Assembly (NCBI GenBank): GCA_964545315.1
Contig: CAZJGI010000001.1
Span: 62,001-126,000 of the forward strand
Origin: JAAYJR01 sp964545315
GTDB lineage: Bacteria > Bacteroidota > Bacteroidia > Bacteroidales > Prolixibacteraceae
Length of the DNA stretch: 64,000 bases
Reading direction: 5' to 3'
This document shows positions 36,704 through 45,521 of this stretch, one piece after another; position 1 is the stretch's first letter, and each line of letters opens with the position of its first letter. Under the pieces are notes generated by a model. The model did no database searches and was not told the DNA's origin. It saw nothing but the letters and a program-made list of their open reading frames with translations. A program made the translations under genes and the position numbers.

Positions 36704-38062
36704 ATGAGTGACAATAATTTTTCACGACGTAAATTTTTGGCAGGAGCTGCAGCAGTGAGCGCAGCCGGCGCCATGGGACTGGGAACCTTATCATCATGCT
36801 CTAAAGGGGGTGGTGAAACAAATTCAGGAGCCAAATATGACTGGACTCCAAGGGAACTTAATCTTCCTCCGTTATTAACGGCAGCCACTGAAGGTAAAGA
36901 ATTAAAAGCAGGTATTATTGGATGTGGAGGACGTGGCTCAGGTGCAGCGCTGAACTTCCTCGATGCAGGCCCTGGTCTTTCTGTTACAGCGCTGGGTGAT
37001 GTATTTCAGGACAGAGTTGACAACCTGAAAAGTAAACTAAAAGAACAAAAAGGAGTCGAAATTCCTCAGGAAAATTGTTTCGTAGGTTTCGATGCTTTTG
37101 AAAAAGTTATTGATTCAGGTGTGGATATTGTAATATTGGCAACACCACCAAAATTCAGGGCTGAACATTTTGAAGCTGCCGTAAAAGCACGTAAACATGT
37201 ATTCATGGAAAAACCGGTTGCTGTAGATACTACAGGTATACGTCAGGTAATAGCTGCTGCAAAAATGGCTGATGCCCAGGGACTAAAAATTATTACAGGA
37301 ACCCAAAGGAGACATGAACACAGCTATATCAACCTGCTCAAAGAAATAAATAATAACGCTATCGGACATATTGTCTCTGCCAATGTCTATTGGAACGGTG
37401 GTAAATTATGGCATCGCGACAATAACCCCGATTGGAGCGAAATGGAATGGATGATCCGTGACTGGGTTAACTGGTGTTGGCTATCAGGCGACCACATAGT
37501 TGAACAGCATGTTCATAACCTGGATGTGGCTACATGGTATATGGGAACACACCCGGTAAAAGCTCTTGGTTTTGGTTCAAGACAAAGAAGAGTAACTGGT
37601 GACCAATATGACAATTTCAGTATAGATTATGTTTATGAAGATGGCAGGCATATGCACAGTACATGCCGCCAAATTAACGGATGTGCCAACGGAGTTTACG
37701 AAATATTCCACGGAACTAAGGCTATTGCAACAACTACAGGCCATAAACCTCAAATAGTTGATGCTGCCGGCAATCAGTTGTTTGTAGCTGAAGCCTCGGA
37801 AATCAGCCCTTACGTTCAGGAACATATCGATCTTGTAACCTGCATCCGGAAAGATATCCCTGTCAATGAAAGCGAACAGACAGCTATCTCCAATTTGGTA
37901 GCTATCATGGGAAGAGTGTCAGCTTATACGGGTAAAGAGGTTACATATGAAGAAATGATGAACTCAGATATGAAATTAGGGCCGGAAACTTATATCATGG
38001 GTAATATTGGATTTATAGAAAAAGCTACAATACCGGTTCCCGGAACACTCGAAAAAGCATAA
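36704..38062 (+). CDS. Tat-exported Gfo/Idh/MocA-family oxidoreductase lipoprotein
   Basis: 452 residues. The N-terminus has a perfect Tat motif SRRKFL, a hydrophobic stretch and then LSSC, a lipobox at about residues 26-29, so the protein is folded in the cytoplasm with cofactor and then exported as a lipoprotein. The Rossmann domain starts at AGIIGCGGRGSGA (about 66-78), and the EKP motif (VFMEKPVAVD) marks the NAD(P)-binding family with its conserved Lys. The second half has the substrate domain with HVHNLDVATWYMG. Family members oxidise, reduce or hydrolyse sugars and inositols, some with tightly bound NAD(P). Operon with the cytochrome-SUMF1 gene; a strong terminator follows. Confidence 0.92.
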   Translation: MSDNNFSRRKFLAGAAAVSAAGAMGLGTLSSCSKGGGETNSGAKYDWTPRELNLPPLLTAATEGKELKAGIIGCGGRGSGAALNFLDAGPGLSVTALGDVFQDRVDNLKSKLKEQKGVEIPQENCFVGFDAFEKVIDSGVDIVILATPPKFRAEHFEAAVKARKHVFMEKPVAVDTTGIRQVIAAAKMADAQGLKIITGTQRRHEHSYINLLKEINNNAIGHIVSANVYWNGGKLWHRDNNPDWSEMEWMIRDWVNWCWLSGDHIVEQHVHNLDVATWYMGTHPVKALGFGSRQRRVTGDQYDNFSIDYVYEDGRHMHSTCRQINGCANGVYEIFHGTKAIATTTGHKPQIVDAAGNQLFVAEASEISPYVQEHIDLVTCIRKDIPVNESEQTAISNLVAIMGRVSAYTGKEVTYEEMMNSDMKLGPETYIMGNIGFIEKATIPVPGTLEKA

Positions 38063-38124
38063 GCCGAACAGCGGATTCATAACTCATAAGCCGCTTTATA
38101 AATATATAAATCAATCAACTTGGT

Positions 38125-38159
38125 AAAAAGCTATTCGCAAATATGTGAATAGCTTTTTT
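38125..38159 (+). terminator. Strong intrinsic terminator after the Gfo/Idh/MocA gene
   Basis: A 15-bp stem (38125-38139 with 38144-38158, core AAGCTATTC/GAATAGCTT, one G-U pair) closes an AATA loop. The right arm ends in a T-run and the left arm starts with an A-run, so it could work in both directions. Confidence 0.82.
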
Positions 38160-38225
38160 ATAATAATAAATTGAGACTAACCTTAAAAAATAACTTACAA
38201 GAAGCCGAAAGTCATGATAAACATA

Positions 38226-38233
38226 TACTTTTG
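38226..38233 (+). promoter_or_regulatory. -7 promoter element for asnS
   Basis: TACTTTTG, exact TAnnTTTG, 26 bases before the asnS ATG. Confidence 0.5.
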
Positions 38234-38259
38234 TAACCTTAATAATGATATAGCCGATC

Positions 38260-39696
38260 ATGAAAAGATGGAAAGTTAAAGATGTTCTTAATAATGGTAA
38301 AACAGGGACCAAAATACTTGTAAAAGGATGGGTAAGGACAAAACGTTCAAGTAAAAATGTAAACTTCATAAATATAAATGATGGTTCAACTATATTCAGT
38401 CTGCAAATAGTTGCCGAAACGGAAAAATTTGGAGAACAACTGTTAAAATCGATTACAACAGGGACTTCCCTGGCAGTAGAAGGAATTTTAACTGAATCAC
38501 AAGGCAGTGGACAAAAAGTTGAAGTAGATGCTGAAAAAATTGAAATTCTGGGAATAGCAGACCCTGAAAAATTCCCTATCCAACCCAAAAAACACACTCT
38601 TGAATTTTTAAGAGAAAATGCTCATCTCAGATTTCGGACTAATACTTTCGGAGCTGTATTCAGAATTCGCCACGCTCTTGCCTTTGCCATACACAAATAC
38701 TTTAATGAAAAAGGATTTTATTACCTTCATACTCCAATAATTACTGCAAGTGATGCAGAAGGGGCAGGCCAGATGTTCAGGGTAACAGTACTGGACCCTC
38801 TCCATCCCCCACTTAAGGAAGATGGTAATATCGATTATGACAAAGACTTTTTCGGCAAGCCTACTAATTTAACTGTATCAGGTCAACTGGAAGGTGAGTT
38901 GGGAGCTCTTGCACTTGGCGAAATTTATACCTTCGGCCCTACTTTCAGGGCAGAGAATTCAAATACGACAAGACATCTGGCCGAGTTTTGGATGATAGAA
39001 CCTGAAATGGCTTTTTATGATCTTAACGATAATATGGACCTTGCAGAAGAATTCGTAAAATATCTTATTGCATATGTTCTTGATAACTGCAAGGATGATC
39101 TGCAATTTCTGGCCGAAAGATTGGCACAGGAGGAAAGAAATAAACCAAAAAATGAAAGGTCAATGGACCTGAATGAAAAACTGGAATTCGTGCTAAACAG
39201 TAAATTTATCCGGATTACCTATACTCAGGCCATAGATATCCTGATTAATTCCAAACCATATAAAAATAAAAAATTCCAATTCCCTGTTGAATGGGGAGTC
39301 GACCTCCAAAGTGAACATGAAAGATACCTTGTTGAAAATCATTTTAAATGTCCGGTAATCTTAACTGACTATCCAAAGAAGATAAAAGCATTTTATATGA
39401 AATTAAATGATGATGACAATACAGTAAGGGCTATGGATGTATTATTCCCTCAAATTGGAGAAATAATAGGAGGATCCCAAAGGGAGGAGAATCTGGAAAA
39501 ACTTGAATCCAGAATGGAAGAAATGGGAATACCAGTGGAGGATATGTGGTGGTATCTTGATACACGAAGATTTGGCAGTGTTGTTCACAGTGGATTCGGA
39601 CTTGGATTTGAACGATTCGTACAATTCGTTACAGGAATGGGAAATATACGAGATGTAATTGCTTTCCCCAGAACACCAAAAAATGCCGAATTCTAA
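38260..39696 (+). CDS. asnS: Asparaginyl-tRNA synthetase
   Basis: 478 residues, class IIb synthetase that charges tRNA-Asn. It has an N-terminal OB-fold anticodon-binding domain (about 1-105, VKGWVRTKRSSKNVNFININDG), motif 2 as PTFRAENSNTTRHLAEFWMI, and motif 3 as GFGLGFERFVQFVTGM near the C-terminus. The TNLTVSGQLEGE segment, plus the Asn-type residues around EFWMIEPEMAF, fits AsnRS rather than AspRS. The length is normal for the family. Own promoter; rpoN follows 60 bp downstream on the same strand. Confidence 0.96.
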   Translation: MKRWKVKDVLNNGKTGTKILVKGWVRTKRSSKNVNFININDGSTIFSLQIVAETEKFGEQLLKSITTGTSLAVEGILTESQGSGQKVEVDAEKIEILGIADPEKFPIQPKKHTLEFLRENAHLRFRTNTFGAVFRIRHALAFAIHKYFNEKGFYYLHTPIITASDAEGAGQMFRVTVLDPLHPPLKEDGNIDYDKDFFGKPTNLTVSGQLEGELGALALGEIYTFGPTFRAENSNTTRHLAEFWMIEPEMAFYDLNDNMDLAEEFVKYLIAYVLDNCKDDLQFLAERLAQEERNKPKNERSMDLNEKLEFVLNSKFIRITYTQAIDILINSKPYKNKKFQFPVEWGVDLQSEHERYLVENHFKCPVILTDYPKKIKAFYMKLNDDDNTVRAMDVLFPQIGEIIGGSQREENLEKLESRMEEMGIPVEDMWWYLDTRRFGSVVHSGFGLGFERFVQFVTGMGNIRDVIAFPRTPKNAEF

Positions 39697-39756
39697 GCAC
39701 CTATGATATTAAGGTCTAAAAAAATTACTAAATTTACATAGATTAGAATTAGGGAA

Positions 39757-41214
39757 ATGGAACAAAAGCTTTCATTACAGCAAAAATTATTACAGAAACT
39801 TTCACCGCAACAAATTCAGGTGATAAAGCTTTTGGAAATCCCTACTATGCAACTTGAGCAAAGAATTAAAAAAGAACTGGAAGAGAATCCTGTATTGGAA
39901 GTTGACTGGGATAACTCTTTAAATAAGGAAGAAGATCAAAGTAACGATCCCGGTCAGGAAAATGATACCGATAATGACGAATTCTCATTCGATGACTATT
40001 TAACCGACGATGATGAAATACCCTCATATAAAACTGCCTCAAACAACTATTCCAAAAATGACTCATATACAGAAATTCCATTTTCTGTGGGTACAACATT
40101 CCATGAATATCTGACAGATCAACTGGGAATGGTGAATATTGATCCGGAGGACAGAAAATTTGCAGAATATATTATTGGTAATATTGATGATGACGGTTAT
40201 TTGCGACGTGATTTGAATTCTATTAGTGATGACCTTGCATTCAATATGAACCTAGAGGTAAAAAAAGAAAGACTTGAAGCGATACTTAAAATTGTGCAGG
40301 AATTTGACCCTCCCGGTGTCGGGGCCCGTAATCTTAAGGAATGCTTATTATTACAACTTAAAAGAAAAAAACGTGAGGGTACAGATCTTGCAATCACTAT
40401 TGTGAAAAACTTCTTTGAAGAATTCACGAAAAAACATTACGAAAAAATTAAAAAAAAGCTGGAACTGAATGACGCAAGATTAAAAAAAGGCATTGATGAG
40501 GTGTTAAAACTAAATCCAAAACCCGGCAGTGCATACAGTAATCCTCAAAATAAATCTAATCAGCATATTATTCCCGATTTTATTCTTGACAATATAGATG
40601 GTGAACTGACACTTTCCTTAAACCAGCAAAATGTACCGGAGCTGAGAATCAATGATACTTATATGGAAATGTTATATGCCCTGGCTAAACAACAAAAGAA
40701 AAAATCCAAAGACCAAAAAGAGGCTCTTTCATTTGTAAAACAAAAAGTAGATTCGGCAAAATGGTTTATAGATGCTATTACTCAAAGGAATAATACGTTA
40801 TTGATGACCATGTCGGAAATAATAAAATTTCAGAAAGAATTTTTCAAGGATGGAGATGAGACCAAACTCCGACCTATGATACTTAAGGATATTTCCATTA
40901 AAACCGGTCTGGATATCTCCACTATCTCAAGAGTTTCAAACAGTAAATACATACAGACACATTTTGGTATATACCCTTTAAAATATTTTTTCAGCGAAGG
41001 GCTTCAAACAGAAGACGGCAATGAAGTATCGACACACGAAATAAAAAAGATTCTTCAGGACTGTATTGATAATGAAAATAAACAAAAACCTCTTACCGAT
41101 GAAAAACTGGCCTTGATACTTAAGAAAAAATCTTATAACATCGCCCGCCGCACTGTAGCTAAATATAGGGAACAACTAAATATCCCCGTCGCCAGGTTAA
41201 GGAAAAAACTTTGA
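39757..41214 (+). CDS. rpoN: RNA polymerase sigma-54 factor
   Basis: 485 residues. Region I is Gln/Leu-rich (LSLQQKLLQKLSPQQIQVIKL) and contacts activators; a strongly acidic region II lies at about 45-90. The core-binding and helix-turn-helix regions follow, and the RpoN box RRTVAKYREQLNI near the C-terminus reads the -24 element. RpoN directs transcription only with an AAA+ enhancer-binding protein, none of which is encoded in this window. Directly downstream of asnS, possibly cotranscribed. Confidence 0.95.
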   Translation: MEQKLSLQQKLLQKLSPQQIQVIKLLEIPTMQLEQRIKKELEENPVLEVDWDNSLNKEEDQSNDPGQENDTDNDEFSFDDYLTDDDEIPSYKTASNNYSKNDSYTEIPFSVGTTFHEYLTDQLGMVNIDPEDRKFAEYIIGNIDDDGYLRRDLNSISDDLAFNMNLEVKKERLEAILKIVQEFDPPGVGARNLKECLLLQLKRKKREGTDLAITIVKNFFEEFTKKHYEKIKKKLELNDARLKKGIDEVLKLNPKPGSAYSNPQNKSNQHIIPDFILDNIDGELTLSLNQQNVPELRINDTYMEMLYALAKQQKKKSKDQKEALSFVKQKVDSAKWFIDAITQRNNTLLMTMSEIIKFQKEFFKDGDETKLRPMILKDISIKTGLDISTISRVSNSKYIQTHFGIYPLKYFFSEGLQTEDGNEVSTHEIKKILQDCIDNENKQKPLTDEKLALILKKKSYNIARRTVAKYREQLNIPVARLRKKL

Positions 41215-41276
41215 AGTAGGAAACTACAAAACCATATCCGGTTTCAGTCTACTGCAATCCCAGCGTATTTATCACT

Positions 41277-41975
41277 TTATTCAACAAACTTATAACCCAC
41301 CCCTTTTAAGGTTTTAATATGGTCATTACCAATCTTTTCCCTTAATTTTCTGATATGAACATCTATTGTACGGTCGCCAACAACAACATTCTCTCCCCAT
41401 ACAGAAGAATAAATCTCCTCGCGTGTAAACACCTTTGAAGGTTTGGATACAAGTAATGACAATAATTCGAACTCTTTTCTTGGAAGGATCATCTCATTAT
41501 CTCCTATTCGAATCAAATAACGTTCCTTATCAATTAAAAGATTTCCGATATTTAATATCCCTGACGATTCAGGGTAAGGGACAGCGGTAGTTTCAGCAGT
41601 ACGTTTTAGCAATGCTTTTACCCTGCTAACAAGTACCTTTGGTCTTACAGGTTTAGTAATGTAATCATCAGCTCCTGCTTCGAAGCCTGCAATCTGGGAA
41701 TAATCTTCACCTCTTGCGGTTAAAAATGCAATAAGAGTATTGCTAAGCGAAGGTATCTTACGTATCTCCTCACATGCTGAAATACCATCCATTTCAGGCA
41801 TCATTACATCAAGCAGGATAAGGTGCGGTTGATGCTTTTCGGCAAGTTCAATGGCATCGGCCCCATTAGTTGCTGTATATACAATATATCCCTCTTTTTC
41901 AAGATTATAGCTTAAAAATTCAAGGATATCAGTCTCATCATCAACAAGAAGGATTTTTAACTTTTTATCGTTCAT
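41277..41975 (-). CDS. PhoB/OmpR-family response regulator
   Basis: 232 residues. The receiver domain has VDDETD, phospho-acceptor Asp56 in LLDVMMPEMDG, the Thr of FLTARGE and the Lys of YITKPVRP. The C-terminal winged helix (PRKEFELLSLL, FTREEIYSSVWG, DRTIDVHIRKLREKIG) is of the OmpR/PhoB class, which binds tandem direct repeats. It follows the histidine kinase gene by 42 bp in the same operon, divergent from a PiT phosphate transporter. With Pho-box-like repeats in between, a phosphate-sensing role is likely. Confidence 0.92.
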   Translation of the reverse strand: MNDKKLKILLVDDETDILEFLSYNLEKEGYIVYTATNGADAIELAEKHQPHLILLDVMMPEMDGISACEEIRKIPSLSNTLIAFLTARGEDYSQIAGFEAGADDYITKPVRPKVLVSRVKALLKRTAETTAVPYPESSGILNIGNLLIDKERYLIRIGDNEMILPRKEFELLSLLVSKPSKVFTREEIYSSVWGENVVVGDRTIDVHIRKLREKIGNDHIKTLKGVGYKFVE

Positions 41976-42017
41976 TTTATATAATGATTACAAATTAGGA
42001 TTGCCACAAAGTTACCT

Positions 42018-43061
42018 TTATATTTTGGCTTTTTCAAGAGTAAAATTAAAAGTTGTTCCCTCGTCAATAACACTTCTTACATTTATCGACTGGTTATGCG
42101 CTTCAATAATGTGCTTAACAATTGAAAGTCCCAGGCCGGTTCCTCCCTGTTCACTGGAGCGTGATTTATCAACCCTGTAGAACCTCTCAAAGATCCTGGG
42201 AAGGTGTTCCTTTTCAACTCCAATGCCATTATCAGCAACCGCCACCATTATATTGTCTTCAAGATCATGAAAAGATACATGGACATAACCATTCTTCTTT
42301 CCATATTTAATGCCGTTTGCAATCAAATTTGTCAAAACTTCAAGAATACGGTTTTGATCAGCTCTTACATAAACAGGCCTGGAGGGCTTGCTTATAATTT
42401 CGAGAGTAATATTTCTTTCATCTGCCTGCCAGTGTTCCATGTCAAGTACATCCTGCACTGTTTTTACTATATCAAAAGTTACCATATTTAACTTTAATTC
42501 ACCTGACTCAAGCTTGGTTATTGATTCAAGATCCTCAACGATGGAAATCATTCTGTCAATATTTTTTTCTGTCCTTTTTAGGTAAAGCATATTGATTTTG
42601 GGATCGTAAACGCCTCCTTCCAAAAGAGTAAGTATATATCCCTGAATATTAAAAATTGGCGTTTTTAACTCATGTGATACATTACCAACAAACTCCTTTC
42701 TGTATCTTTCCATATCCTTCAACCTTTCAATTTCCTTCATCTGACTTTTTGCCCACTCCTCCACCTCAAATTTAACATTAGAAAGTAAGTTGGCGGAGTC
42801 CATAGATTTCTCCTCCATTTTTTTCCCGCTTAGTGGCAAATCTTTAATAGCTTTATAAACAGGTTTTATTTTCTCAGAAATATATCTGTTAATCACGTAA
42901 TAAACATAAAAATAGGAAATCAGGAAAAAAAGAGCGGAAAATCCCGCAATTACTATCCAGTTAGATGATATACAGCAAGTTAATGCTATAAAGATAGTCA
43001 GCAAAATTGTTAGTGCTGCTGCTATACTTGTGGCCAGTTGCCTGGAAGAATATGTTCTCAT
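42018..43061 (-). CDS. PhoR-like sensor histidine kinase
   Basis: 347 residues. Two N-terminal membrane helices (about 12-30 and 36-56) are joined by a very short loop, so there is no periplasmic sensor domain, as in many PhoR kinases that sense through the transporter. His130 lies in NVSHELKTPIFNIQGY, followed by the ATPase boxes LITNLIANGIKYG (N box), VADNGIGV (G1), FERFYRVDKSRS (F) and GGTGLGLSIVKHI (G2). It leads the operon with the PhoB-like regulator and is divergent from the PiT gene, 171 bp away. Confidence 0.92.
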   Translation of the reverse strand: MRTYSSRQLATSIAAALTILLTIFIALTCCISSNWIVIAGFSALFFLISYFYVYYVINRYISEKIKPVYKAIKDLPLSGKKMEEKSMDSANLLSNVKFEVEEWAKSQMKEIERLKDMERYRKEFVGNVSHELKTPIFNIQGYILTLLEGGVYDPKINMLYLKRTEKNIDRMISIVEDLESITKLESGELKLNMVTFDIVKTVQDVLDMEHWQADERNITLEIISKPSRPVYVRADQNRILEVLTNLIANGIKYGKKNGYVHVSFHDLEDNIMVAVADNGIGVEKEHLPRIFERFYRVDKSRSSEQGGTGLGLSIVKHIIEAHNQSINVRSVIDEGTTFNFTLEKAKI

Positions 43062-43133
43062 TTTTTTATCTTTTTTCTAAACCGGTATACTGTGATTGAC
43101 ATTCCAAAAGTATAAAAAAATATAGTTGCTATT

Positions 43134-43173
43134 GATTAACAATAAATTCATGGATAGTTAATGTTTTTTTAAT
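43134..43173 (+). promoter_or_regulatory. Pho-box-like direct-repeat array between the PhoR-like and PiT genes
   Basis: Four 7-mers occur at exact 11-bp spacing: GATTAAC (43134), AATTCAT (43145), AGTTAAT (43156) and TTTTAAT (43167). Three match the core (G/T)TAA(T/C) seen in two other arrays in this window; the second is degenerate. A possible -7 element, AACTTTTG (43209-43216, one mismatch), lies downstream before the PiT start at 43233. Confidence 0.55.
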
Positions 43174-43232
43174 AATTTAGTGACCTAATAAAGCTTAATT
43201 CGCAATTAAACTTTTGCCTGATAAATAATTGA

Positions 43233-45506
43233 TTGATGGAGAATTTTTATCTTATTATTGTTGTGATCCTTTTCGCACTGGCCGTATCTGATTTAATTGT
43301 AGGAGTAAGTAATGATGCTGTTAACTTTCTTAATTCAGCATTCGGATCAAATGCAGCGCCAAAATGGCTGATCTTCATCATGGCCGGATCAGGAGTCTTA
43401 ATAGGGGCAACCTTTTCAAGTGGTATGATGGAAGTAGCGAGAAAAGGGATTTTTCATCCCGACATGTTTGTTTTCTCAGAGATAATCGTAATATTTCTTG
43501 CAGTTATGATCACCGACATAATACTGCTTGATATGTTTAACACATTCGGCATGCCCACCTCAACAACTGTATCAATTGTTTTTGAGCTGTTAGGATCGGC
43601 TGTGGCTGTTTCGTTGGTAAAAATTAACAACACAGGCAGGAGCCTGGGAGAATTATCAAGATATATCAATTCCGAAAAGGCACTGGCCATCATAACGGGT
43701 ATACTTGTTTCGGTAATTATTGCATTTACTATTGGCGCCATAGTTCAATACATTACGCGGCTTATTTTTACTTTTAATTACCGCAAAAACATGAAATACT
43801 TCGGTTCATTATTCGGTGGCTTCGCAATTACGGCAATAACATATTTCATATTAATAAAAGGAATAAATGGTTCTGCATTTGCAGATTTGGAACTTTCAAA
43901 CGGCGAGACATTGAGTTCATGGGTAGCAAACAATACAGGCAAATTACTTTTATATAGCTTTTTCTCCTGTACTTTCCTTATACAACTTCTCAAATGGATT
44001 TTCAATATTAAAGTACTGAAAATTACCGTTTTAATTGGCACATTTGCACTTGCTATGGCATTTGCCGGAAATGACCTGGTAAACTTCATAGGCGTTCCAA
44101 TTGCAGGATACAACTCCTATAAAGCATGGATAGGAGCAGGATCCATACCTCCTGATGAGTTTTCAATGGAAATGCTGGCCGGAAAAGTAGGGACGCCTGC
44201 TATCATGTTGTTAATTGCAGGCCTGGTAATGATTGTCACCCTGATATTCTCAAAAAAAGCCCAGTCGGTGGTCACCACTACAGTAGACCTGGCAAGGCAA
44301 AATGAAGGTAGTGAACGTTTTCAGTCAAGTATGGTAGCAAGAGCTTTGGTTAGGGGGTTCTCCCATTCATATAATTCAATCAAAAATACATTTCCCGACT
44401 ATATTAGTACAAAAATACATAAACGATTTGAACCCGCTTCAACTGAATATTCCAATAGCCCTGTAGCACCAGCCTTTGATAAAGTCAGAGCATCGGTAAA
44501 TTTATTGGTTGCCAGTGTGTTAATTGCATTCGGCACATCACTAAAACTTCCTTTGTCTACTACATATGTGACATTTATGGTTGCCATGGGAACTTCATTG
44601 GCCGACCGGGCATGGGATCGTGAAAGCGCTGTTTACCGAATATCAGGAGTAATTGCAGTTATTGGGGGATGGTTCCTTACTGCAATTATCGCTTTTACAG
44701 TGGCCGCAATCGTTGCATGGATAATATCAGCCGGAGGTATATTTACCATTTTCATATTTTTAACTGTTGCAGTATTTTTAATTATCAGAACGCATATCTT
44801 ATTTAAAAAACGGCAAGCTAATAATATTGTTGAAGATGAAGACGCTATTACTGAAAAAGACGGTACTGAAAAAATAATGGAAAAATGTAAAAAACAGGTG
44901 GCCAAATCCATGACTATGGCTAATAATATTTATACAAATAGCATTGAAAACTTTCTGAATGAAGATCGTGCAGGATTGAAGCAATCTCTGGAACTTAAAG
45001 ATAACCTGAATATAAAATCAAAAAAACAAAAAAATAAAGTACTGAACACAATCTCTAAAATTGAGGAGGATGTAGATTCAGGCCATTTTTATGTTCAAAT
45101 GGTAGACTATCAAAGAGAGATGGCACATTCGCTCAATTTTCTTTCAGAACCTCTCTATGAGCACATAAATAATAATCATAAGCCATTTAATGCAGAGCAA
45201 ACCAAAGAATATAAAGAACTGCGTCAAATGATTGACAGTTTCTTTAGTTTTTCCCTTGAACTTATTAAGGACAATAAATTTGGGCAAATAGCCGATCTTA
45301 TCAAACAGAGAGATGATATCCTTGTATATCTGGAAAAGATGGAAATCAACCAGATAAAAAGAATTAAATCACGAGAAGTCAATACAAGAAATTCAGTACT
45401 GTTTTTTAACACTATCACTGAAACTAAAAATATGTTGCTCCATGCCATAAACCTGATAAAATCTCACCGCGATTTTATAACAGTGACCATGAAAAAGAAA
45501 ATATAG
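43233..45506 (+). CDS. PiT-family inorganic phosphate transporter with PhoU-like C-terminal domain
   Basis: 757 residues. Two PiT signature repeats are visible, GVSNDAVNFLNSAFGS (about 24-39) and AGNDLVNFIGVPIAGY (about 279-294), variants of GANDxxN. About 10-12 membrane segments run to residue 530. PiT proteins import phosphate with H+ or Na+. Residues about 555-757 are hydrophilic and helical, including MEKCKKQVAKSMTMANNIY, and look like a PhoU-type four-helix domain. PhoU normally links transporter status to the PhoR kinase, so fusion to a transporter divergent from a PhoR-like gene is functionally suggestive. It converges with the beta-helix lipoprotein gene, 15 bp apart. Confidence 0.9.
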   Translation: MMENFYLIIVVILFALAVSDLIVGVSNDAVNFLNSAFGSNAAPKWLIFIMAGSGVLIGATFSSGMMEVARKGIFHPDMFVFSEIIVIFLAVMITDIILLDMFNTFGMPTSTTVSIVFELLGSAVAVSLVKINNTGRSLGELSRYINSEKALAIITGILVSVIIAFTIGAIVQYITRLIFTFNYRKNMKYFGSLFGGFAITAITYFILIKGINGSAFADLELSNGETLSSWVANNTGKLLLYSFFSCTFLIQLLKWIFNIKVLKITVLIGTFALAMAFAGNDLVNFIGVPIAGYNSYKAWIGAGSIPPDEFSMEMLAGKVGTPAIMLLIAGLVMIVTLIFSKKAQSVVTTTVDLARQNEGSERFQSSMVARALVRGFSHSYNSIKNTFPDYISTKIHKRFEPASTEYSNSPVAPAFDKVRASVNLLVASVLIAFGTSLKLPLSTTYVTFMVAMGTSLADRAWDRESAVYRISGVIAVIGGWFLTAIIAFTVAAIVAWIISAGGIFTIFIFLTVAVFLIIRTHILFKKRQANNIVEDEDAITEKDGTEKIMEKCKKQVAKSMTMANNIYTNSIENFLNEDRAGLKQSLELKDNLNIKSKKQKNKVLNTISKIEEDVDSGHFYVQMVDYQREMAHSLNFLSEPLYEHINNNHKPFNAEQTKEYKELRQMIDSFFSFSLELIKDNKFGQIADLIKQRDDILVYLEKMEINQIKRIKSREVNTRNSVLFFNTITETKNMLLHAINLIKSHRDFITVTMKKKI

Positions 45507-45521
45507 GCAAGGTTGAAACTA

